The notes: generated by a model from the letters alone, not told the origin. A stretch of DNA of 64,000 nt from Dryomyza anilis (GCA_951804985.1 OX638131.1:101762464-101826463), one strand, 5' to 3'. Counted from the stretch's first letter, positions 1-12,233 are shown. Numbers and translations: made by a program.

Positions 1-770
1 CAAAAACTCGTGTGTTTGACATTTCAGTGGGCAGCAATACACAGATGGCGCAACAGCCAAAAGGCTGTCTGTCAACTTTTTATTAAAAAAATTTGTAAAG
101 AAAACAATTATTTTTTTGTCACCTTCCCCATATCAGTTGATTTTTTTTTTTTTTGCTCGTCTGGACAATGAATGCTCATCAACGCATCATTGTTTAGCGG
201 GCAAAGCCATTATATAAAAAAACCGAACGCACCAACGCACTGAACACTGAAGAACGCTCATTGTCATTGTTGCTGAACACATCCGCAATTTTTGTCGAGG
301 TCCCTCAATGCAATGTCAGCATAATGAAATACTTGAAAGTACCCTCAATGGATTTGCATAATACACCGATATTATTTGGAACTATTGTTTGCAGCAGAGG
401 GTAAAAATTTAAAAGCGGAGGAGTGAGCAACAGCATCGTCATAATTATGCGAAGTTGTGAATCGCCGGCTAAAGGAGCAGCCACGTTTTAAGGATAATGG
501 GAAAAATAAATATATATAATAGATTGAACTTAACTATAGAGTTTATTTTAATTCATTTTTGAAAAGCAATTTTATTATATATAAAATTTTCTTTGGAATA
601 AAAAAAAGTATTTTAGAAAAAGAAAAATGTAAAATGTTTTTGTGATTTATAATTCCAACAATTTATATAATAGATTGAGTTTAACTTAAGAGTTTATTTT
701 ATTTTTATTAACTTTGGATAATAATATATTTTAAGAGAAAAGTAACTGATTATGTATATGGTATATTATT
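1..770. other. AT-rich non-coding sequence
   Basis: No gene seen. A loose direct repeat is visible: a TAATAGATTGA-TTTAACT-AGAGTTTATTTT block near 517 recurs near 667. The first 250 bases are somewhat less AT-rich than what follows. Nothing else is recognisable. Confidence 0.5.
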
Positions 771-948
771 AAAACCTCAAAATGGTGTAACAAGTTCTCG
801 GAAAAGTAAAATATTTGTGCTTCTTACAAACGTTTTTGCAAATAGTTATATGAATATAGTATAGCCTATAAAAACCTCAAAATGGTATAAAAAGTTTTTT
901 GAAAAGTCAAATATTTGTGCTTCTTACAAAAGTTTTTTGAAAATACCA
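771..948. repeat. 100-bp tandem duplication
   Basis: AAAACCTCAAAATGGT begins at 771 and again at 871. Both units continue through a shared AAATATTTGTGCTTCTTACAA segment, with scattered substitutions. The second copy is shorter. This is an ordinary local duplication. Confidence 0.7.
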
Positions 949-1477
949 AATTTCTGTTGTATTTATAAATAAATATTTAACGAAGCTGTTCATTTTTTAC
1001 CAAAGTTCTCAAAAACTTTATGAAATCAGTGATGTTGCCAAACATAAACTTCTTCCCCCTAATACCATCTATCAACGTAGAAAACAAATGTCCTCTTGAT
1101 TTTCTTTTCATGCAGCATAATGACTTTATGACCACAATATACGACGTTACCTTGTCGTATGTAGAAAATATAAAACTTGACTCACGCCCTTTCAATTTGT
1201 CATCCAAAAAAATGTCTATGAATTATATAAGAAAGAGACAAAGCTATTGAATGAACTTTATTTAGTTGCCTCCGGGGAATGCTTTCAAGTTGTGCTACGT
1301 TCTTCGTACATCATAAACTGAATAATGTTTATCATTAAGTCAGTGCTCAGCAAGTGTAGCATAATTTTTGGCTTAATACCAAAATAACGTAATACAGCAA
1401 CCCTCTAAATTAAGGGAATGATGGACGAACGAACGCTGAAACATCAAGGAAATTATTATAATGTTGTGCTGAGCGTA
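949..1477. other. Non-coding, no recognisable feature
   Basis: Two overlapping 76-codon frames exist on opposite strands around 977-1250. Neither resembles a known family and they shadow each other, so I treat the stretch as non-coding. Confidence 0.45.
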
Positions 1478-1478
1478 C

Positions 1479-2392
1479 ACACAGAAAAAAAAGTGTGTAA
1501 ATATAACTAAAATGTTAATCAATCCAATTAATTTTTAATTGAAACTCAGCCGATGTAACTTTTAGTAGTATTGAATCCCATATTCGTAATAATGAGAATA
1601 TGTTAATTGGAGAAACATTAATTAATTTTTTTGTCATATTGATTATATTTTTTATTGGGTATTTTTAAATCATTAATTAATTAATTAGTAACATCAATTA
1701 AAAATTTCATTCGATAGAAATTGGATTAATTAAATATTTTGTTGAATTAAATACAATATTTGTCGAATAGATAACATAAAATAAATATTAAATAAGTATT
1801 TATACTGTTTGATATGCTTTGTAAAATTCTTTCAACCTAACGAATGTTTTACCGAAGTCAGTTTTCACAACTTCTACAGGTGGCCAATTAATTGAGTCAA
1901 ACATAAAATTTGATATTCGCTTTTTAATGATTCAGTATGCAACAAAATGAGCATCATAAGCTGTTTGTTCAAATTCTTGACCTCAAAAATAAATTGAGCC
2001 CTTTAATGCTTTAATAACATAACATACACTAAATAATGTAATATTCTGTTTTAAAATCGCAACGTAGAAGAAAATAATGTTAGAATAAACTGAACGACGC
2101 CGCCTACGCACGAGACGCACAAACAAAAAACAAAATGAAATCCAGAAGAAAAAAACAGTGTTGCAATTTAAGAAAATGAATAAATCAAAAGTAACAAATA
2201 AAAGTAGTTAATACTATTAAAGATTTAGTTGTATTGAAATTATATTAAATTTATTCCTATTAATATTTTAATTAAAAAATGTGTAAATACAATTAATTAA
2301 TTAGTAAATACATTCATATTTTTAATTGGAATACGATTTTGTTTGCTATTAATATCAATTGTTATATATACGTACAATATTTTTTTCTGTGT
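1479..2392. mobile_element. Putative non-autonomous element with short A-rich terminal inverted repeats
   Basis: ACACAGAAAAAAA at 1479 is mirrored by TTTTTTTCTGTGT ending at 2392. Both ends carry TTTTTAATTG-type and TTAATTAATTAG segments in inverted arrangement, so the 914-bp interval looks like one unit. The flanks (AGCGTA before, AGCATA after) are only an imperfect target duplication. No coding capacity. The same terminal motif is seen on several other repeats in this window. The alternative is chance pairing of a common AT-rich end motif. Confidence 0.4.
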
Positions 2393-3571
2393 AGCATAAA
2401 ATGATAATTTGTAGTAATAAAAGTGTTAAATACTGATAATTAACTGGTCCAAAGGATATCAAAAATTCAAAGAACACCTTTAGTGTTAAGCCTTAAATTA
2501 TGCAGTAAATTTTAACCCAACTTGAAATTTTCTTAATGCTCTTTTGATGACCTTTTTCTAATTAACTATTTTGAATTGCCTGGCTCTATTCTATAAGCCT
2601 ATTTCCAATTTCCTGCCGTGGTGGCAACAACATGTTGCAAATTTGAAATTGCAAAAAATCGTATATAAAACTAACCCCTTGATTTTATCAAAAGTTCGAA
2701 ATTATCTTCTAAACTGACCATGAAAGCATTGCAAACACCGGATATTGCATTATGTTTGGCTATGCTTTTTATAAAAAATGCCCTTTTTGTTTGATATCGT
2801 ATCATGTGTCAGTTGAAGTTAGTAACTACAGTCGTGTGTCAATATTTTCTCATCAGTATACACAGTTTTTTGATTAATAAAAAATGGCTAACAATTCTTT
2901 TGAGTTTATACAGGAAAATGGTTCGTGTCTGTTAAACCAATAAAGTGCAGACTTTTTCTGGTTGTTTGTCTAAATAGTAGAGGGATGAAATCTGACAAAA
3001 CGCAAGAAAACCAAATTTAATAGAGCAAATTAAATTGTAATTGAATTAATACTAAACTAAGTAAATTTCGAATTTTAATAAAAACTTGAATATATTATTT
3101 TTTAGTTCATCCAGCTTGTTCCAAAACTCACTTTTGATATTTGCACAATTTCTATTTGATTTATAACATTAAGTTTGTTTAAAAAAAATTATTTCTGAAA
3201 TACTAAAATATTAATTCGAATAAATTCGAAGTTTCAATTCAATTTCTATTGAAAGGTATATATTTCGATATGCATAAATCCCATTTTAAAACGTTTTTGT
3301 TAGGTTGCTTTCTTGTCTGTCTGTTCGGTACATATTTTGTCATTGATTTTAAACTGCCTTCGAGATGAGACTCAGACTCGAGATTTTAAATATTTCCTCG
3401 AACTGGATGACAACGCAATTTTATAGTTTTCTTGTCATCCGGTTCAACACTTTGAAACTTGAATATTTTTCACTTTAATAATATTAGGCCTTTCGAATTT
3501 TGTCGGACGAAAATCTAACTGACACAAAAAAAAAATAAGAAAAATTAAGATATTAAATAAAAAATATATTT
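2393..3571. other. AT-rich non-coding sequence
   Basis: No gene, array or clear repeat recognised. Short homopolymer runs only. Confidence 0.45.
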
Positions 3572-3575
3572 TAAT

Positions 3576-4126
3576 GGGCCATTCCACACCAAATCGACCA
3601 GCGGTTGCAACACATCTTCTTCGATTTCAATGAAATTTGCACAACTGATAAAGAGTATCGAGCTAATTTTTAAAATATGATGCCATCCAAATACCATCTT
3701 GGAATTTGGCATGAACATTTATATTAAATCAACCAAAATATGTGATTTTTTCAGAATTTTAAAGAAGGTCCTTTTTAAGGACATCCATTTTGAAGTGCAT
3801 GGGTTATTACCACGGGCCACATGTTCAACTTTAGAAGATACAACTTAATTGGTATAAAAGCTTGTTCTATTAGCTTTAAAACGAGCCACCAATGGAGTTT
3901 CTGGTATTTCAACATTAAGAGATATTGAAATATGAACAACCATACAAAAGTGATTTTTGGCCTATTTTTTGTAACTTTGAGCCACTGTTTCTCTGGAAGT
4001 AGTGGGCGAAAAAAATAAAAAAGTACATATCTGGATACCCTTTAGCAGTTGCCCAAATTTTATTGAAATCCAAAAGGTAAAATCTCAAATTTGCCTTATT
4101 TTGGTCGATTTGGTGTGGAATGGTCC
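3576..4126. mobile_element. MITE-like element with 25-bp TIRs and 4-bp target duplication
   Basis: The outermost 25 bases at 3576-3600 (starting GGGCCATTCCACACC) are the reverse complement of 4102-4126 with one mismatch at the third base. TAAT directly abuts both ends (3572-3575 and 4127-4130), which is the expected target-site duplication. The 551-bp interior has no ORF, so it is a non-autonomous DNA transposon. A 4-bp duplication is found in several DNA transposon superfamilies, Sola-type and Chapaev-type among them; the termini do not let me choose. Confidence 0.8.
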
Positions 4127-4253
4127 TAATATAAAACGTTTTTAAGTTAAATTTAAAGTATGATTTGAAATGAAACGTGGAACGGTTTCGGATCCTTTAA
4201 GTTCACGTTAAAAACGGTTTATATTAAAAAATATTTTTTATTTAATATTTTTA

Positions 4254-5055
4254 TTTTTTTTATTTTTTTTATAAGTTATTTTATACAACTATATTTTTAT
4301 ATTTTCTACAAATACACTTGCCTTAATTATACTATGTTTGTTGTACATATATTATAATTACACAAAATATATTATACTTCTTTCATTTATATTTAAATCC
4401 AAGCAGTTAGTCAAATATTCTCACCATAATTGATTTTACTTTTACTGCATTTAAATTTTATATAATATAAAATATTTCTTTAATTATACACATTATAAAA
4501 TAAATTATATTTGCTGCAACTATATTTAAAACATATGTCTCGCTGTTATACTATTCTTTAACATTTATTAAAATTATATATATAACATATAAATGAATTG
4601 AAAAATACAATTATTTTATATTTACCGCAATTATATTAAGTATATATATATAAGTATATAAGTATTATTTATTTTTATAATATTTAAATAATACGTATTA
4701 AGCTTTGAAATAAATTGCAGATATAATATTATTTTTATCATGTTTACGGAAAAAAACATAACATATTTCAACCCTTTTTAGAAAATCATTTTGAACATTA
4801 AACTAAATAATGAATATAAAGAAATATACAACACAAATTATATAATTGCACAAACTATATGATACATGTTAGAATTATGTTATGATTACAGCAATTATAT
4901 TTAAAATATATTTTACGCAGTTATACAAATTATGAACGGTTTACCACAATTATATATTTTGTTTATAAATGTGAATTGTTGTATACATTTATTTAATATT
5001 TACGGCAATTATAATAATTTATTACTGTAATTATATTAATTTATTACTATAATTA
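4254..5055 (+). repeat. Left copy of an ~800-bp direct repeat
   Basis: This segment matches 5880-6666 almost base for base, including the TACAAATACACTTGCC, CCAAGCAGTTAGTC and ATGAACGGTTTACCAC landmarks. It differs by small indels, such as an extra TATATATATAAG stretch near 4640 here. It is built from an AT-rich unit containing GCAATTATAT. It ends at TAATTATA, exactly where the mini-me type repeat begins. Confidence 0.8.
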
Positions 5056-5190
5056 TACCCTACACCTATGAGGTACAGGGTATATTAACTTTGTGCATAT
5101 ATTGTAACGCCCCTTAGGAGGCGTGTCCGGTATGGAAAAGTATATATATTTTTGATCAGCATCACTACCCGAGTCCGTTTAGCCATGTCC

Positions 5191-5238
<48 letters not shown>

Positions 5239-5792
5239 TGCTGTCTTGCTGTCTTGCTGTCTTGCTGTCTTGCTGTCCGAATACAGAATAACTTGAGAAA
5301 TACTGATCAGAATGCGATGAAATTTCGTCTCAATATATTTTAGCCAAAAGTAGGAACTAAGTTTGAAAATGAGCCAAATCGGTCAACGGACACGCCCACC
5401 TCCCATACAAGTCACTTTTATATAATTCTTTCGAAACTAATAACTCGAAAAGTATTCAAGGTATAGTTATAAAATTTAAAACATATTGTTATAATTCACC
5501 TAAAAATATGTGGTCCAAAAATGGGCGTGATCCGCCCACTTTTTTTTTTCATTATTTCCCGGGTTTTCATAGTGGAAATTTGATCCGTAAATTATTAAAA
5601 TCAAATCTATGAAATATTAGCCTTTCAAAATTTTAATATAGGCGTGGTCCGCCCATTTACATTTTTCAAATTTTTTTTTTTTAGTTTTTTATACTTTATA
5701 TAATTTTTTTAATTTATGGGGATATAAGACGTAAATTTCTGATATATGAATAATATTGTGAGGGTTAATATCCCCACCAAAGGTGTAGGGTA
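5056..5792 (+). mobile_element. mini-me type microsatellite-initiating element
   Basis: The ends are inverted: TACCCTACACC (5056-5066) and GGTGTAGGGTA (5782-5792). Inside, a short TA run near 5142 is followed by a core with GATCAGCATCACTACCCGAG and TTTAGCCATGTCCGTC. That runs into a tetranucleotide array (GTCT)n at about 5190-5235, then a degenerate CTTGCTGT array. This order, (TA)n then a conserved core then (GTCY)n, is the described layout of dipteran mini-me elements. Immediately beyond the right terminus lies the inverted segment GTCGGGCCCGAC. A 63-codon frame across the CTGT array is an artefact. No coding capacity; mobilisation mechanism unknown. Confidence 0.7.
5189..5275. repeat. (GTCT)n microsatellite plus TTGCTGTC array
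   Basis: About eleven GTCT units are followed by a CCGTCTTGCTGT transition and five units of an 8-bp CTTGCTGT array. This is the proto-microsatellite part of the mini-me type element. Confidence 0.85.
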
Positions 5793-5879
5793 TTCCATAG
5801 TCGGGCCCGACCGACTATAAAAATCCGCCCCATGTGACCGAACTTAGCCATGTGACCTAACTTTCCCAACTCGTTTTTT

Positions 5880-6666
5880 TTATTTTTTTTTTTTATAAGT
5901 TTTTTTATACATCTATTTTTTTATATTTTCTACAAATACACTTGCCTTAATTATATTATGTTTGTTGTACATATATTATAATTACACAAAATATATTATA
6001 CTTCTTTCATTTATATTTAAATCAAGCAGTTAGTCAAATATTCTCACCCTAATTGATTTTACTTTTACTGCAATTAAATTTTATATAATAAAAAAAATAT
6101 TTCTTTAATTAGACACATTATAAAATAAATATAATTTGCTGCAACTATATTTAAAACATATGTCACGCTGTTATATTATTCTTTAACATTTATTAAAATT
6201 ATATATTTAATATATAAATGAATTGAAATGTACAATTGTTTTATATTTACCGCAATTATGTTAAATATTGCATTATTTATTTTTTTAATATTTAATTGAT
6301 ACGTATTAAGCTTTGAAATAAATTGCAGATATAATAATATTTTTATCATGTTTATGGAAAAAAACATAACATATTTCAACCCTTTTTAGAAAACCATTTT
6401 CAACATTAAACTAAATAATGAATATAAAGAAATATACAACACAAAATTATATAATTTCACAAATTATATGATACATGTTAGAATTATGTTATGATTACAG
6501 CAATTATATTTAAAATATATTTCACGCAGTTATACAAATTATGAACGGTTTACCACAATTATATATTTTGTTTATAAATGTGAATTGTTGTATACATTTA
6601 TTTAATATTTACGGCAATTATAATAATTTATTACTGTAATTATATTAATGTATTACTATAATTATA
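5880..6666 (+). repeat. Right copy of the ~800-bp direct repeat
   Basis: Partner of 4254-5055. The right copy continues unbroken past the point where the left copy meets the mini-me end, into TTACTGCAAGTATATTTCTG. The left copy therefore carries the insertion or recombination joint. A 67-codon minus frame inside (6176-6379) is AT-rich and not credible as a gene. Confidence 0.8.
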
Positions 6667-7830
6667 TTACTGCAAGTATATTTCTGTAATTATATATCAA
6701 GCATACTTTAAATATATTGCATAATGCATTCATTATTAAAGTACATAGAGAATATTATAGAGTAATCATTATAAATATGATACGACATACATATATTCTA
6801 CAATTATAAGTTCTTTAAATTTTAACATTTTTTTAATATATTACTTTCAAATATTTCAAAGAAATTAATGTGAAATTATTGTAATTTTTAAAATATTAAG
6901 TTTTTCACAAATATCCAGAATTAATAATATTTTAATGATTATAAAAATAATCCAAACATATTTCAATCGGTCGTAGAATCTTTTTCAAAAAAAAAAAAAC
7001 AGTACCTACAATAAAAAAAAAAATTGTTTTCCGAATTATATATGTAGTATATATTTATGTTTGCAGTAATTACATAAATGTAAAAGAAACATAAAGTGAT
7101 TATCATGAATATAACAATATTTAAAACATATTTATTGCAATTTTAATCAATTTCAGCAATATGAATATTTTATTAAACTATTAAAATAAATAAATTAGAA
7201 CAATACATGTTCAAAAGCAATATTTTTATTGTACCTACAGTATTGTTAGTATTTGCGACAAGTGTAATATGTTCCATGCAGAAATATTCTTTAAAAAACT
7301 TATTATTTAGCAAGTTTTCTAAATAATAATTTATATTATTGCCACAAAATGTATAATATATAAACTTGAAAATTATTCAAACTAAATTTACTTATAGAAA
7401 ATATATATTTATATTTAAGAGTAACGAAATATGTTTGGCAGCTTTTATAATTAAAAATAATAAACTATTTGAATTACGCATGTTAAAAAGTTATTTTACT
7501 TTAAATTTAATTTTTTTTTTTACTTTCAAATAAATTATCGCAAACGAATTTATATTTACAAAGAATATAATATATGTTCAATGGAAAATACAACTTAAAA
7601 ACTTAATAAATGTTTAATAATAATTTGATTTGTATACAAATATTTGAAATAATAAAAACTTTTAATTAGTTACAGCAAAAGTATTTGTATTCACGAGAAA
7701 TATAATATATTTTCAAAAACAATTACAACTTAAAAAACTGTATAAATTGGCAGCTTTTTCAATTAGAAATAGCTGCTCATAGAAATATTTGAATTAAGCT
7801 TAAAACAAAACAAAAAAAACCTATTAATTG
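6667..7830. repeat. Degenerate AT-rich repeat sequence with GCAATTATAT-like motif
   Basis: A loose motif of the form TGCWGCAATTATATTTAAAA recurs with variable spacing, as in the direct repeats to the left. No gene seen. The motif also colours 8820-9560, 19915-20290 and 25560-26360, so it may be an old decayed satellite. Confidence 0.45.
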
Positions 7831-8815
7831 TTTTACGCTACTTTTCGCATAAAGCGTAATAAAAATGCCTTATTTTCGTTTGAAGTTTTTAATTATTATT
7901 TTACGCCTCATTCCTCAACAAAATATTTTGGCATAAAAAATAGATTTATAAAACAACAACAACAACAAAAAAACAGAAGGGTGCTTTGTCGGCATTGTTG
8001 CCAACGCAACATGTCGCAGCATCACAACAGCGTTGCCACGCATTGTCATTTGCAGTGCAAGGGCGCAACTCGAACAAAAGGATAAAATACCGACTCAAAC
8101 CCAAAAATAAAAAAGGATTTATTGCACATTATATTGTGCGAAGGCATAATGTAAGCCAATGTTTTTTTTTTTTTTGGAGAAAACATAGGCTAGTGAAACT
8201 TTCAGGCTCCAAGTACAAGTGAGGCAATCAATGGGCAACATGGGGAGCTATAAAACTCTAAAACATCCCCAATACTTTTCAAAGGACGCAGCTGTTGTTG
8301 TTGTTAATGGTTTTGAATTTAAATGCAGCACTTTTTGACTACGTTATGCGCGGAGGGTATATTTCGTTATGTCTCGTTACGTCGTACGTGTACAACGTTG
8401 GCAACACTGTTGGATGGGCAAACTGTTGGTTGTGTTATTCCTGCCGGAAAATGTTTTCGGTATAAAAGTTCAGCTGTGGGCAGGATGGAGTCAAGCCGCA
8501 GACGTTATAAACAACAGGCAACAAGGCAGTTGTCAGACAAGTTGGGATTGTTTTGAACATTTTGGCTAAAAGTGAAAGTTTTATGTATTGCCAACGGAAT
8601 GTGAAGCATGGTTTTTGGAGGACTGTTTTTCGAAGGTTCTTTTGTTTTGTGGATAAAGCAATTAAATATTTAGCGTTATCCGCACGTGGACAAAATTTAA
8701 AAGTTTCAGTAGTAGCTAAAAACTTTAGAATAAGACCATTCAAAATATATAAAATATTTATTTGTATGTTTAAAAACAAATTTCCTTTGAAAATTCATTT
8801 AAAATAAGAAAAATT
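7831..8815. other. Moderately GC-enriched non-coding block
   Basis: The interval 7980-8560 is less AT-rich than its surroundings and contains GTTGCCAACGCAACATG, (TTG)n and ATTGCACATTATATTGTGC. Several short frames overlap on both strands without a family match. It could be a conserved intronic element; nothing in it can be called coding. Confidence 0.35.
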
Positions 8816-9327
8816 GGATGAAAAACATAAATATAATTGCCGTCATTATATTATGCTTGATGCACATATATTATAATTGCACACATTATATTATACTTGC
8901 TTCAATTATATTTAAATTATATGTCACAGTTAATAAATTATTTTGTAGCATTTAGTACAATTTTGTATTTGGTTTTTAACATGAAAAGATGTTAGTTTAC
9001 AGCAAATATATTTATATGATTAGTGCATATGTTTTAATTGCACAATTTTGGTTATACTTTGCTTGAATTGTATAGAAAATAAATATTTAAAATATATATA
9101 ACAATTTTATATTTGTTTTTTTTTTAACTAGAAACAGATGTTAGTTTACAGCAAATATACATATGTTTTCAACAATTATATTATAGATGCTGAAAGTAAA
9201 TTATACTTGCTGCTGTATATTAAATATGTAGTTTATAGAGAATTAATAGATTCTCTAATATTAATAACAATTATATATTTTGATTTAAACATGAATTGTT
9301 GTACAACAAAGATTTTATATTTAATAC
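8816..9327. repeat. Degenerate AT-rich repeat sequence
   Basis: The motif ATGTTAGTTTACAGCAAATA occurs at about 8988 and again at 9138, with GCAATTATATT-like words between. Apart from this local repetition no feature is seen. Confidence 0.45.
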
Positions 9328-9500
9328 AATTATATTATTGATTGAAATTGTGTAAAGTGGCAGGAATTATTATAAAAAAATGTTTTCATAAAAATACACT
9401 TAATATATTTAATATATTTAAACAATTATGTTATTGATTGAAATTGTGTAAAGTGGCAGGAATTATTATAAAAAAAATGTTTTCATAAAAATAAGTACAC
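9328..9500. repeat. 96-bp tandem duplication
   Basis: ATTGATTGAAATTGTGTAAA starts at 9337 and at 9433; each is followed by GTGGCAGGAATTATTATAAA and a TGTTTTCATAAAAATA segment. The two units are nearly identical, so the duplication is recent. Confidence 0.85.
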
Positions 9501-10785
9501 TGGAAAATAGTGATTATAAATTTGTCGATTCTAAAACTATAATACATATTTGCTGCAATTTCACTCAGAAAAAAGACCATAAAATCCATATTTACTGGCT
9601 ATTAGTCATCAGAATAAATTTTTATTTTAATAAATACTACAATTAAATTTACAAAATAGTCTTCAATAATTTTCGAGTATATATGAAATTATATGTTGCA
9701 TCAATAATTGTCCTATTGATTTTGTATAGGATTTATTTCTGAGTCTATAATAAAAAAAACTATTTGAAATAGTGCGCTTGAATACAAATTTACAAAAACT
9801 CCAATTCAAATTCACAAATCTAACCCTTAATCATCATCTATACAAAATGTAACCCCATGTTAAATAATCTATACCTTCACAAATACATTTCGCCAAATAC
9901 CAATGATTTTTCGTAACTTTTCCCATTTTTTATTTCAACTTTCAAATCAAGTATTCCCAAAATAAAACAAAAACAACAAGAGAAATATGATTTATAATAA
10001 ATTTAACGCATGGATTTCATCAACTACCCCCAACAAACAAAACAAATCTTTGGCAATCTTGTTGACTTCGTTGTACTTTGAAAATTTCTGCAAACAAATC
10101 TCCAAAACGCGACACATTTATTTCTAACGTTTAAATTGCCATTCTTTGCATAGTATAAAAAATAGAAAAAAATATATTCAAAACTTCAAGTGTGCATATG
10201 AATCCTGGGCATTGGGGGGTCCTTGTCGAAAATATGGCAGACAATATGACGACGACTATGACGATGAAGTTTGAAGAAAGATTCGACTCGGAAAATGCAC
10301 AAACTTGTAAAATGCCAAAACATGCCAAACAACCCTCAACATTGATGATGAGCTAAAGGAAAATCCGCTAGATATTTGTTTTGGGGTGCTGTATTTTATG
10401 GCACCAAGTGGTACCGAGTATAAGGGAGGCAGTCAAGTCAGTCAACTGGTGGAATTGCGAACATTAGACGCAAAACGAAAACGTTTAACTTTCGTTTTGG
10501 CTGCTTGTTTTGAATTTGTTGAATTGTTGATTAACGAGTGGAGCCTGTAACTGTCATTGATGCCGTCGCGGTAAACATATCATTTCTAAACGGAAATACG
10601 AGATTTTATGTGCTAGACAGACGTAAAAGTTTTGAAAATATGAATAATGTCATGCTAAGTTTCCGTTTCCGTGTTCAATTAAATTTTGAAAATTTATATT
10701 TTGACAAAATTTATTTCAATATATTTTTTACTACAAAATAAATTGATCACTGAAAATTAAATTTTTAAATTAAAAAAATCAAAAT
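9501..10785. other. Non-coding sequence, no recognised element
   Basis: A slightly GC-richer part at 10330-10560 holds GGCACCAAGTGGTACCGAG, containing a short dyad around CCAAGTGG. No reading frame resembles a family. Confidence 0.4.
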
Positions 10786-11680
10786 TTCAATTAAAATTAT
10801 ATGTTCACTAAAATATTTAAATGTTCATTAAAAATTATAATTTTTATTAAAAAAAAAATTAATTTTCACTAAAATTTCAATTTAAAAAAAAAATCAAATT
10901 TTCACTAAAAATTCAAATTTTCACTAAAAATTCAAATTTTCACTAAAAATTCAATTTTTCACTAAAAATTCAATTTCTCACTAAAAATTCAATTTTTCAC
11001 TAAAAATTCAATTTCTCAATAAAAATTCAATTTTTCAATATAAATCCAATTTTTCAATATAAATCCAATTTTTCAATAAAAATTATTATTATTTAAAAAT
11101 TATCTAAAAATTCGATTTTTCAGCAAAAATTCAGTTTTCACTAAAAATTCAACTTTTCAATAAAAATTCCACTTTTCAATACAAACTTTCAAAAAAATTT
11201 AAATCAAAATTCAAATTTTCAATCAAAATTCCATTTATCACTAAAAATTCAATTTTTCACTATAAAATAAAAATGTTCATACAAATTCAATTTTTCACTA
11301 AAAATTCATTTTTTTTTTTTTGCTAAAAATTCAGTTTTTCATTAAAAATTCAAATTTTCAATAAGAATTCAGATTTTTACTAAAAATTAAAAGTTTCATA
11401 AAAAATTCATTAACAATTTAAATATTCACTAAAAGTACAAATTTACAACATTACATTAAATGTTTCAGTAAAAATTCCATTATTGAGTAAAAATTTATTT
11501 TCCCTAAAAATTATAAAAAAAATTAAATTTTTCAATAAAATTTATTTTCAATAAAATCCAAATTTTTGCTAATAATTCAAATTTTAACTAAAAAAAATTC
11601 AATTTTTCAGTAAAAATTCAAATTTTCACTAAAAACTAAATTTTCCTTAAATATTTTATATACTAAAAATTTATTTTCAC
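10786..11680 (+). repeat. 19-bp minisatellite array 1 (TTTTTCACTAAAAATTCAA)
   Basis: Dozens of degenerate copies of a 19-bp unit, mostly TTTTTCACTAAAAATTCAA. The unit is almost self-complementary: AATTTTT and AAAAATT arms around CACT, and AAAAATT-C-AATTTTT across unit boundaries. The best preserved part is about 10900-11050. The array lies about 170 bp from the sickie exon in its downstream intron. Confidence 0.9.
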
Positions 11681-11840
11681 CTCTAATTAAGTTTTTTTCT
11701 TTCACAAAATAAATTAAAATGTTCTTCACTTTTACAGTTTTGAAAGTGCAGCATTAAATAATATTTTAGCAGGCAACCATATTTAGTATGTACATCAACC
11801 GATTAATATTATATCGATAAAATTAGGCAGTATAATTTTT

Positions 11841-11848
11841 GTACTCAC
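11841..11848 (-). promoter_or_regulatory. Splice donor of the sickie exon
   Basis: Minus-strand GTGAGTAC follows the exon directly and close to consensus. Reading through gives a TGA stop in the first intronic codon, so splicing is required for the frame to continue. It splits an Arg (CGN) codon after two bases. Confidence 0.75.
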
Positions 11849-12213
11849 CGATTCACCATCGTTTCATTGCCGTTCTGCAACGACTGTGCAACTAGTTGCT
11901 GTTGATTTCCACCGCAACCACCGGCTGTAGTCGAGACCACCACATTTGCGTTTGAGGTTGTTGTCGTCACTTGCTGCTGCTGTTGTTGATTTTTATCCAC
12001 CACAGCGACACCGGGTGGTTGGTGAATTTCTGCTTTTATCGAACCGCTTAAACTTTTCGTCTGTTTCGATTGTTGCTTGAAACGACTGAGTGCAAAGAAA
12101 AGCGCGAGCACAGCTTTCAGACGACCGGCACAGATGTCGTTCGTGGTGATGTTATCCAGGCCAGCAACCGACTGAGTGCGCAAAACGTTCAAGCAGGAGT
12201 TGACGTTGTCAAA
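11849..12213 (-). CDS. sick: Internal exon of a sickie / Neuron navigator homologue (second half of CH domain)
   Basis: Seen: on the minus strand a pyrimidine-rich acceptor ending TTACAG (12214-12219) opens a reading frame of 121 codons plus 2 nt, closed by a GTGAGT donor at 11848-11843. The frame starts at phase 0 and leaves phase 2. Residues 1-51 hold the C-terminal CH-domain helices: CLNVLRTQSVAGLDNI, then NDICAGRLKAVLALFFALSR and FKQQ. Residues 52-122 are a low-complexity linker with a six-Gln run, a Thr run and a Gly/Cys patch. Known family: NAV proteins carry an N-terminal CH domain ending in a KAILGLFFSLSRYKQQ-type helix. Drosophila sickie is the fly NAV homologue, linked to Relish activation and to Rac-cofilin control of axon growth. 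Inference: the CH fold is incomplete here; its first half must lie in an upstream exon at higher coordinates, which I could not locate. The exon sits between two 19-bp minisatellite arrays. Family assignment is strong, the exact orthologue less certain. Confidence 0.85.
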
Positions 12214-12233
12214 CTGTAACGAGAAAGAACAGG
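12214..12233 (-). promoter_or_regulatory. Splice acceptor of the sickie exon
   Basis: Read on the minus strand, the bases before the exon form the pyrimidine-rich tract CTGTTCTTTCTCGTTACAG, a good 3' splice site. It decides the exon start: the first codon is TTT, and the upstream residues FDNVNSC fit the CH-domain helix that precedes the CLNVL segment. Confidence 0.75.

Noticed and set aside
4254..6666. LTR retrotransposon with 800-bp LTRs
   Set aside because: No TG/CA ends, no primer-binding site or polypurine tract seen, interior is a mini-me type repeat without coding sequence.
8323..8807. Overlapping 66-114 codon frames
   Set aside because: Mutual shadows on both strands with no family resemblance.
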